Positions 1 to 64,000 of a stretch of DNA of 64,000 nt are shown here, in pieces. The position numbers and the translations under genes were made by a program. The notes below the pieces were generated by a model. The model searched no databases and was not told the origin of the DNA. It saw only the letters and a program-made list of their open reading frames with translations. Each line of letters starts with the position of its first letter. The stretch's first letter is position 1. Source of the stretch: Solea solea (Eukaryota; Chordata; Actinopteri; Pleuronectiformes; Soleidae); the NCBI RefSeq assembly GCF_958295425.1, contig NC_081144.1, forward strand, positions 8,183,186-8,247,185, in the 5' to 3' direction.

Positions 1-564
1 ATAACCCTAACCTCAACCAAACAACAAGAATTGAGGTTCTGCCTCTTTAGGACCAGGTTCTTGGTCTCCATGATGACTACTGGTCAAGTGTCCATGCTAG
101 GAAAGGTCCCCAAAGAGGTAACAAATACGTAAATACATGAATACATTCACACAAACACACGCACAACACCTAACAGATGGTCGTCACGGTGACACACGAA
201 CAACGCAGCGCGAATGGTAATTGCAGGTTCAAACTGTGCCAATGTCCTGTTTGTCCTTATGAATCATGAAGTTCGTCCTCTCCGAGTTTTCCTCAGTCTT
301 GTCCTCTATCTGATTCAGATTCTTGTTCACACACTGCACACAGTGTTAATATAGAGCGGTACAAAATATTCGCAGGGAGAATTTGGCCCGCGAACTGTTA
401 GAGGTTTTGCCAACTGCAAGGGCACAACAACAGCAGGTTCCCTCTTGGGAGCTGAGCTTATTTCCTTCGTGGCACTTCACCCCCCCCTGGCAATCTTGCT
501 GTCCCCTCCTTGACCGTGCTGCCTTTCCATTACTCTCGCTCACTATGCACGTGTGTCCACGCAG
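1..564 (+). other. plxna2 intron upstream of the first visible exon
   Basis: No exon was recognised; the preceding plxna2 exon lies outside the window. The acceptor region ends at 564. Nothing else stands out. Confidence 0.7.
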
Positions 565-54380
<53,816 letters not shown>

Positions 54381-54397
54381 GACTGACCCCTGCTGAC

Positions 54398-54429
<32 letters not shown>

Positions 54430-57400
54430 CCACAGTCTGTACTGGACCTCCCGAAATGGTCCTGCATCACTTACCTCTCATTGTGGGGGTTACAGGCCCC
54501 CAAACCAGACCTGGGATATATGTGTCCACAGCCAGACATCCATACACCTACAATTCTTTTGTAAAACTCCCTCTTTCCTTTCATGAAAACATCAGCTGAG
54601 GGTCCACACACAGAGACACAGGCCCTGCAGCTGGAGCAGACAATAGCATAAGGAAGGAACATCAGCAGAGAAGACAGCGACATGGCTTGTATTTATTTTT
54701 CTTTTGGTTTCTTTAAATTGCGTGTGTTTGTGTGAGTGTGTGTGTGCGTGTGCGAGCATGAGAGTGTTTTTTTTTTGTCGTATTAAATGAAGACTCCTGT
54801 GAAAGACTTGAGAGAGCAAATGAGGAAACGGATTCTTCCTCCAATTGCTCGGAAACTCACATCCAAGTGTGAGATGGAGATGGCAAGAAAAAAAAGAAAA
54901 GCGAGAAGCACAGGAGCAAATCTCACGTTGGACTACTGAGTTTGCGTTCAGATCCCTCAGATTTTATTTTTGTACTTGTACATTTGAATATCATCAGTTC
55001 CGGTTGAAATAACTGCCCACTGTGCTGTAGGTGCTGTTGTATAAAAGACACGAGGGGTTGTTAGGCTACAGCAGAGTGGTGCGGTGGTTAAACGAGCCAT
55101 GGTCCATGTCTTCTCTCACTTCTTGCCTCCTCGGACCAATGCTTCACATGACACAGACTGAGAGTCTGCTCTTTTATCCAATCAGACGTGTACAGGAACA
55201 TCACGACGCCTGTGCTCATCATCAAACGAGTCGGACGGACTCCGCTCGTGATGGTCGCAGTTCAGCCAGCATGCTTGCACCTGAAACTGAGGGTGACAGA
55301 GATGAAGTCCACCGTGTATTTAGAAGAAGACCTGAAATCAGCATCGCTCTGGTGTCCAAGGCTTTCTTCGGCAGTTAAGTCATCTGTGTATGTACTGGTC
55401 AATACTTGCCAATCAGTGTATGTGAATGTACAAAATGTTGGTTTTTTTTTTATATGTATGTCTATTTGAGTTTTGCAAACACAAAAGGGGCTCAGTTGAG
55501 CTGAGCTCCTTTGATATTTTCAGCACTTCGTCAAGTGAACAGTTGCATTTGTGTGTCCTGACTTCACCTGGCCCATCCAGCTACTTCCCCAAACACCATG
55601 TTCCCCTGAATCACTCTCCTACTAGAGGAGAGTGTGTGTCACCTGCGTTGTGGGCGAGAACAAACGGTTTCCATACACTAACACTCTCAGTGATATACCG
55701 GCCGTTTGTATCTCTGTTGGAAACTTGATCACCTTTATGTGTCCATGCATGCACTCGAACGTCACACATGTTTAAGGTCCTATCTTTGATTTTATCAAGT
55801 GCCAATGAGTCAGCTGATGGAAGATTTTACCTGACTGCCACCCATGTCTTGTTTACGCAGACAATAAGAAGCCAATCTGCGTCGGTCTACTTCGACCTAG
55901 TGCCAAAAAAATCCTGTCATGTCAGATTCTTTGCCAATGTGTCAAAAAAAACAAAAAAAAAACGGTTTATGCTTTACAGAGAGAGCAAAGGTGTCGTATT
56001 TAGAGTGTCGAGGTGTAGAGCTGCTTAAGTGGAACCTTGTATAACTGGAAGGAGTTTAAAAGAAATCACAAAAAGGTACGAAACAATAGCAAATGAAAAA
56101 AATGGGATATTTGGATAGCGAATTCAAGAGCAAAGGAAAAATGGTTTGTCTCGTGTTACTTGAATGCATCTCGTGACCAAACAGTCTCACAGCTAAAAAG
56201 CTGATGTGGACCCCCATCCCCACCCCCCCACTCCAAATTTTCAGTAGATTCCATCCTCTGAATAGGTGATTTCATTTTCCTCTGAGATATATATATATAT
56301 ATATTTGCTTGTTGTTTACACCAAGTACTTGAAAATATGTCGTATTAACGGTTTGTACAGAATACTGCGAGAGTGTGTGTGTGTGTGTGTGTTGAGACAT
56401 GATAAACACCATGAGTGGGTGAAAGGTGCTTCTTTTCTCTGTGGCCTTACATACCCACCTGCTCACTGTTGCTGATCTTATTAGTCCTCAACTGGGGCAC
56501 AATTCTTTCAGTGCTTCACAGCCCAGTTGTTGTTTTTTTAATTCGGCAATGCCTGTTGCAGGCTCTCTGCAGTGAGATAAGTATGAGCAAAAGGTGAAGA
56601 GGTGTATGGCCTGACTCAGGCAGACACCGCCTGGCTCAGCACTCAGTTTGCCGGTACCGTTTGAAGAGAAGTGTTGAGAAACGAAGAGGTAGAAAGAGAG
56701 AGAGCCCCTTCAGCTCTAGTTTCCCGCTCCAGCTTTGAAGCTCCTCTTTGATCTGAGTCGGTTGTGTGCACGCAGTGTGATCAGGAGATGGAAAGAAAGA
56801 AGAAAAAAAAACATTTCAAGGCAAGGAGAAATGTAAGATGGGGTGATTTTTGACATGCTATTACTGAGTCTGGCCAGTGGGGGCGGAAGGGGGTAAGAGT
56901 AGCCAGACTTTACTCCCTCATATGAAAAAGCACCTTTTCACTCCCTAATGAACATCTAGGTACACAAGGGCACACACACAGTCCACACACAAAAACATAA
57001 AGCTTCTTCCTTTTGATTAAGGTGTCTTCCCAATGTCAGCAAATAGAATTGTATCCTCCTCATACCTCACATTGCTTGTTTGGAGTAATGCTTTTTTTAA
57101 AATCATTTTAACAGGACCTAAATGCCTTTTCCTATTCCAAGGGATGAATTGTAGGTTCATTAGAGTCCTTCCCAACTCTTAGATGAGCTCCTCCTCTAGA
57201 GTGTCTTTTGGTCTTTCTCTCAAAGATCATTTTTATCAGGACATTTCCTTTTTGTCTTTTGTGAGATTGTTTTGCATGCATTTTACTTCATGGTTTAGTT
57301 GTGTGTGATATATCCATGTCGAGCTGTGCCATCATGAGTCTGACTGCAATGCTTCCTGAAAGTCCATGTGTAAATGTCTTAAAATCGCAGCAGAAAGCAC

Positions 57401-57663
57401 CTTTTTTTGTGAAAGAGATTTTTTTGTGTGTGTTCAGTTTTGTTTTGGTTATTCATAGCTTGTTTCTGTAAACCTTTTGAACTCAGTTTGAACTGAGAAA
57501 AGGGAATTTGTTTGTTTACTCTTTCTGCAGCGCAGAAATGCTGTTTGACTACCAGTTGTGATACGGATAGATGCTCCTAAACACAACCTCATTTCAGTTC
57601 AAGCTGATTGCAGATGGAAGATGCTATGTGCACTTTTTTTGCTTTTGGTGTGATGTGTTGCCA

Positions 57664-57731
57664 GAATGATGGTGTTGTGGTTCTGACTGGCACACCATCA
57701 TTCATATGATGGAATGACGTCATCATTCCAT
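57664..57731 (+). other. Two adjacent perfect hairpins in the plxna2 3'UTR
   Basis: Hairpin 1 has 12-bp arms, GAATGATGGTGT at 57664-57675 and ACACCATCATTC at 57692-57703, around a 16-base loop. Hairpin 2 has 9-bp arms, ATGGAATGA at 57709-57717 and TCATTCCAT at 57723-57731, around a 5-base loop. As DNA, the second centre also contains the CRE-like palindrome TGACGTCA. The arms share ATGATGG/GAATGA words, so alternative pairings are possible. Confidence 0.6.
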
Positions 57732-58082
57732 ATATAAAACAAAACATTTAATTAGCTTCTTTTATTCATGACATCAGCCAGAGGAACTGAAATCCAGATC
57801 AATGTAATAATCTCAAAATATCACCAAGTATAAAATGACTATCCTTACATTTTAAATCCACATTGTAAGCAAACCCTTTGTAGACACTGGAGTTCTGTAA
57901 AATAGTAATTAATGGCAAGATGATGATGATGATGATGATGATAATAATAATGGCTGTCTGTTCTTGTTTTATAAAAGTGTTGTGAAAATTGTAAGAAACT
58001 TAAAGTATTTAAAAAAAAGGTTTGTTCTCTTGCTTTTTATTTGCTTTGGTTTTGTTATGATAATATATTATTGTGTACCTAT

Positions 58083-58090
58083 TGTAAATA
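58083..58090 (+). promoter_or_regulatory. Pumilio-type motif TGTAAATA in the 3'UTR
   Basis: The octamer fits the Pumilio consensus UGUANAUA and lies about 56 bases before the poly(A) signal, on the transcribed strand. The motif match is direct; function is inference. Confidence 0.35.
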
Positions 58091-58145
58091 TGAAGCACAC
58101 CTATTTTGCAAGCCAAGGATTCACTTTGTACTGTTGTTATATATA

Positions 58146-58151
58146 AATAAA
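58146..58151 (+). terminator. Poly(A) signal, probable plxna2 3' end
   Basis: A canonical AATAAA hexamer with a downstream T/GT-rich element (TCTTTTTGTTG near 58195). It is the last such signal before the transposon at 58520. Confidence 0.6.
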
Positions 58152-58736
58152 CTTTGCTGGTTAAAAATTGCATAATGATGAAAACTGTATTCACGTCTTT
58201 TTGTTGAGACCTATTGATTTATGTTGCCGTTTCTTGACTAAGACAGAAGTTACTGTCACTGTTATTAAGAAAAATTAGCTGTTGAACACATGGGTAATTA
58301 ATCAGGACTTTGGAAAATTCAATTCTGGTGCTTGGAAGATGGAGGATATGAGTGTTGACAAACCATGTGCTGTCGGCCTGTAATCAAACCTTTTCAATAC
58401 ATGTTATTCAAATAAAAACACACATTCTCAAATAAACAAAATGCATATTGTTGAAAAAAATCATCAAACACAACAAACATAATTGATATGTTTAGAAGAA
58501 ATGAACACAAAATCAATGTTCTGAGGGGTATTCCAGAAAGCAGGTTCAACACACTCTGAGTCTATCCCTGAACTCTGAGTTGACTTACTCTGAGTCGGGA
58601 AACTCTGAGTATCCGGTTCCAGAACAGCTGATCTGAGTTAGTTCAATCAACTCTGAGTATGTTAACCTCGAGGTATGCCCGTGCACAACCACTTTAAAAA
58701 GCCATCATCAATGGAGCCCCGATACCACGAGTCACC

Positions 58737-60228
<1,492 letters not shown>

Positions 60229-60603
60229 AGAATAAAGAAGAACCAAATCACATGTGAATTTGTCTTTTATTTTTAATCAAAACGTCTAATCTGGGTCGGA
60301 AGATTCTCTCACGACGTAATGCATTTCTAATCAATACGGCTTCGATGTCGATTGGATTTCTAATGAATGGGCAATCCATGTCTAACTGCTTTCTTCGTGT
60401 GGGAGGAGACAGGTAGAAACTCTGGGTTTCTTATAGTAAACCTGCCAGCGAGCAGGTTATGTTCACAGAGTAAGTTACCGCAGTAACAGACCCAGAGTTT
60501 AAGTTACCTCTCTTTCTGGAACGGATAACTCAGAGTTTCCCTCATCTCAGGGTTAACAAACTCAGAGTTCTCACATAACCCGCTTTCTGGAATACCCCTC
60601 AGA

Positions 60604-61239
60604 TCTAACCGGACAACTAGACTGTACTATATATATTTATGTATGTATGTATGTATATATATACATATATAAAATACATGCATACATATTATATACATGT
60701 ATGTATACAAATATAAATTATATAAATGTATATATTGTAGCTGGTGTAGCATGAACAAAGCACTTACACAGGTCCAGTAGTACACAACCTATCAGTATCA
60801 CAGACACAAACCCACGGCAACCAAAGTTTGTAGATTTAGTTTTATTTTAGTCTAGTTATGGATGTGGATTACAATGATATAAATATGTAATTCCATTATA
60901 CAGAAATAAGAGAAATAACAATGTATCTGCTATCTTGTAGTAAAATAATTCATGTAGAAAATGATTATCAAAAAGGGACACAAATAAAACATGTAGATAG
61001 AGATGACTGGAAACAATTATAAGGATAGAAGGATAAAAGATAAATAAGGAAGCTATGAGCCACACTGTTTATTTACATTCCTGCTGCAAGGAATTGTGGG
61101 ATAGATTCATGGCCAATCCAGTGTGTATGTGGTATACTCAAGGAAATGCAAACATCAATATAAAAACATTTGTTAGCATTTACATAACATGACAAGTGGC
61201 TACAAATCAAATTGTCATTCCCCTCGATTTGAAAGTCTA
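60604..61239. other. AT-rich intergenic spacer
   Basis: TATA/TGTATG-type simple sequence at 60630-60735, then AT-rich DNA. No gene seen. Confidence 0.7.
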
Positions 61240-61533
61240 ACCAGAACCAGGCCGTTTTGTCTGTAACCTTATCGTTTGTATCCTAAACCTCTGGATCTTT
61301 TTAGCAAGCTAGCTAGCAAGCGATGAAAATGGCGCCGAATTCGCACTTCCTGTTTGCTAACCTTTCGTGAATTTAACGACTACTGTCACTGGACCACTTC
61401 GTCACTGAAGAAAACCTTTAAAAACGGAATATTCAGGCAAGACGTGGAGCTGTTGGGAACTTGCCTTTTCCAGATTTAACATCGGACATTAACATCGCGG
61501 CGGACATCAGAAAGGAAGCTACCAATGGCACAT
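61240..61533 (+). promoter_or_regulatory. Probable promoter and first exon of an unidentified downstream gene
   Basis: This stretch is richer in CpG than its surroundings. It contains AAAATGGCGCCG (resembling a YY1 site) at about 61325 and CACTTCCTG (an ETS-type site) at about 61343, as is common at TATA-less vertebrate promoters. A reading start ATGGCACAT at 61525-61533 runs directly into the strong donor GTAAGT at 61534, so a three-codon first coding segment (Met-Ala-His) is plausible. A short upstream frame begins at ATGGCGCCG (about 61328) and stops after 13 codons. No later exon is recognisable before 64000, so the gene cannot be named. Confidence 0.4.
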
Positions 61534-61562
61534 GTAAGTCACACTGAATATTGTAATGCGTG

Positions 61563-61779
61563 TAGAGCTGCAACTAACGATTACTTTCATAATCGATCAA
61601 TCTGTACAGTAGATTGTTTTCTCGAGTAATTGTTTGGTCCATAAAATGTCATAAAACGTTACAAAAAATGTTGATCAGTGTTTGTCAAACCTGGAAATAA
61701 TGAGGAAATCTCGTTTTAACCATGACAAAAGCTTCAAACCGATTAATAATCGATTAGTCGAGTAATTGTTTCAGCTCTA
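61563..61779. mobile_element. hAT-type MITE with 8-bp target duplication
   Basis: The ends are inverted, TAGAGCTGCAAC on the left and GTTTCAGCTCTA on the right, and the element is flanked by AATGCGTG (61555-61562) and AATGCATG (61780-61787), an 8-bp duplication with one mismatch. The interior has ATCGAT/TAATCGATTA words typical of a widespread teleost hAT MITE. It lies 29 bases after the probable donor at 61534. Confidence 0.75.
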
Positions 61780-63198
61780 AATGCATGTTTTGTGTATGTA
61801 TGTGCAGAATTGATTTTGTATTTTGATGCAGCTGTGAGTAAACTCTGTGTTGATAAGTCTACTATGTTTATATGTTTAGGTTTTATGCCCATCACTCTCA
61901 CTTCATATCAGTGAACACACAAAGCTGTGGTAGGTCATAAAAATAAAGTAATAGAAAGGTTTCTCAATTTTTAGTTTGGTAATTAAAGCACTTGTGCATC
62001 ACTTTTTTTTTTTAATATATACAAATATCTGCTACATTCAAAACACTGTCAAATGAGGTCACACAATCATGATTTTAGCCCAGTATAGCAGTGTTTTATT
62101 TACCAGTTGGCTGCAAAAATGGGTATTAGTAAAATTATGCATTTTACACTATTTATTTTTAGCTATGTAGTGCGAAAAAAGCAAGATGGCTGTGTTAGGG
62201 AGTAGGGAGTGGGTTCTACTGCTAAAAATAAACATTGAAGTTCAGTTGGAATTCATAATTGGACTCTAATAATCAAGGTCATGATTTTGGCTACTCATAA
62301 GAATGATGATCTGATACTGACGATGTGTGCTCTGTTAATAGAAAACTAAACTAATGTGCCTTTAAATAACTGCCTGATTACTTACAGAGGTTCATTTCAA
62401 AGTTCAAATTAAACTTGAAATATTTAATCCTTATGATTTAAGGTTTGTTTGGGCCTCAGTAAAATGTTCATGGAGGAGTACATTACAGTTTAAAAACCTC
62501 TATCCCAAAGTGAATGTCTTGCACATTCTCAAACTCATATCACAGGGCTTCCCAAACTTTTTTAAATGGGGATCCACATTTTAAATAATGAAGAAAAAAA
62601 ACCATTGTGCCCAATTATTAATATAAATCACAAGGAAATTTGTGCATAATATATTGTTTTGAAATTGTTATGGAAATTTCTCTCCTAATATTATCTTGAT
62701 ATATCCAGACTTTTTCAAAAGATAATTTTAAGCTTGTATTATGTAAAACTGATACACACCTAAATGAAACAATTAAATGCATGTAGGTGAACAAGATATT
62801 TGTTTTTTGAGGCATTGTGCATATTAATATTACTTACACCCTGCAGTTGTCTTATGTGGACCTGCTAGCATTTAAGTATTGCATCCCAGTCTGGTGGACA
62901 ACAGAAGACACATTTTTGTGTTTTTACTTTTTATACGATTTTTAAAAAAACAGAAAATCCCACTTTGCACTTGACTGTAGCACTCTTATGCCTCACAGCC
63001 TGGACAGTAGTTTCACTAACTTAAGCTAATGTCATGTTTTCCATTTAACAGCAATATAGCAAAGGTTGAGTATGTATGGACATAATGTCATAATGCATGT
63101 CACAAACACACTGAGTTTGAGAACACAAAATCACCTTTTTCCCCAGATTTGTGTAATATTTCTCTGTCTGTAAATTACTTTTTTGTGGTAATCATTGT

Positions 63199-63259
63199 AA
63201 TAATAATGATAATAATAACAATAATAATAATACTAATGGTAATAATAATAATAATAATA
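63199..63259 (+). repeat. (AAT)n imperfect microsatellite
   Basis: AATAATAATGATAATAATAA and similar, imperfect. Downstream intergenic or intron of the unidentified gene. Confidence 0.85.
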
Positions 63260-63507
63260 TAAATAAAAATGGACTGATGAAGTTTTGATCTGTATTGTCC
63301 AGCTGTAGTTCCCCTGTATCCTCCTATTGGTCTACCTCACAGATTATACACAGCTGTAGTATTTTCTAACATCTATTTCTTGTTGCTGGCTGCTGAATCA
63401 TATGGATTACTATGGCAGAAACTATGACTATGGTGGAAAATAAATGAGTTCCCTCATGTGGCTCAGAGGTATACTGCAGATAATATACATTGACCGTATG
63501 TTTGTCT

Positions 63508-63660
63508 GGGAGTGTGGATGGTTATTTGTCTCTATGTGGTTCTGTGATGGACTGGCGCCCTGTCCAGCGTGTACCCCGCCTTTCACCCTATGTCAGCTCG
63601 GATTGGCACCAGTGACCCTCATGTGGAGGATAAATGGGGAGAAAATGAATGAATGAATAA
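63508..63660 (+). repeat. Dispersed SINE/LINE-like repeat, 3' half
   Basis: Contains GATGGACTGGCGCCCTGTCC, TATGTCAGCTCGGATTGGCA, CCTCATGTGGAGGATAAATG and a (GAAT)n tail. Confidence 0.7.
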
Positions 63661-64000
63661 GTAAAAGGATTGAAAAAATCTTCCAGGTTCCTCTTGAAAT
63701 TACTGGTTCGTGACTGTCCTCCCATCAACTGTATACTGTAGCTCAGAGTTCATCCTGAGAGCCTCTGTTTCCCACTCACTTCCTGGCCAGCAGCTAATGC
63801 AATCACACACTGTTGTAACATGCTGAATTGTGCTCATTTGTCTTCATGCAAGTCCATTAGTTCAGACTGGACTCTGCTTCTCTACACTACCTCGGGGGCT
63901 GCAATCACATTAGTGCCAATGGAGGTTTGGCTCAGTTAGTTTAGCTGGAATGAAATGGCCCTGAGGTCAGTGATTCCACTGGGGATGAGTGTGGATGACC

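Larger units (their letters stand above)
54381..58170 (+). other. plxna2: plxna2 3' untranslated region
   Basis: No further exon is recognisable after the stop. The region holds (GA)n, (AT)n, (GT)n and (GAT)n tracts, T-rich and A-rich stretches and paired hairpins at 57664-57731. The last canonical poly(A) signal is AATAAA at 58146, followed by a GT/T-rich stretch near 58195. A 3.8-kb 3'UTR is plausible, as mammalian PLXNA2 also has a long one. The exact cleavage site is inferred. Confidence 0.7.
61788..64000. other. AT-rich region after the putative first exon
   Basis: Probably the first intron of the unidentified gene if that call is right. It contains (AAT)n and one dispersed-repeat copy. 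No exon recognised. Confidence 0.5.

Overview
The window is vertebrate nuclear DNA, almost certainly from a teleost fish. It has large introns with canonical GT-AG junctions, many (CA)n, (TA)n and (TCC)n microsatellites, and teleost-style interspersed repeats (a SINE/LINE-like family with a GAATGA tail, hAT-like and piggyBac-like MITEs, and a Harbinger-type element with a Myb/SANT-like gene). No bacterial features are present. The species cannot be fixed from the sequence.

Positions 565-54380 hold the 3' part of one plus-strand gene, plexin-A2 (plxna2), in 24 coding exons. Every exon junction keeps frame, giving 1236 residues to the stop at 54378-54380. The upstream exons (Sema domain and first PSI) lie outside the window. 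The exons encode, in order, PSI2, an IPT-like segment, PSI3, four IPT/TIG domains, a single transmembrane helix with a juxtamembrane coiled coil, and the intracellular RasGAP-like region interrupted by the Rho-GTPase-binding domain. The protein is a semaphorin co-receptor that acts at the plasma membrane in axon guidance. The A2 paralogue is chosen because several family-diagnostic stretches (PSI2, linker and C-terminus) match A2 better than A1 or A4.

The larger introns (3.3-9.3, 9.5-12.5, 19.0-25.5, 32.1-38.7, 41.5-45.7, 45.8-49.1 and 50.7-54.3 kb) hold repeats, microsatellites and several low-repeat blocks rich in homeodomain-like TAATTA/ATTAAT words that look like candidate conserved non-coding elements. 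The 3'UTR runs from 54381 to about 58170, ending just after an AATAAA at 58146, and contains two adjacent perfect hairpins.

Downstream, 58520-60603 is a DNA transposon with about 27-bp terminal inverted repeats. It carries a multi-exon Myb/SANT-like DNA-binding gene but no recognisable transposase, and one of its introns contains a (TA)n array of about 220 bp. At 61240-61533 there is a probable promoter and first exon of an unidentified plus-strand gene, ending in a strong donor site. An hAT-type MITE with an 8-bp target duplication sits about 20 bp into its intron. The rest, to 64000, is AT-rich with one more copy of the dispersed repeat family.
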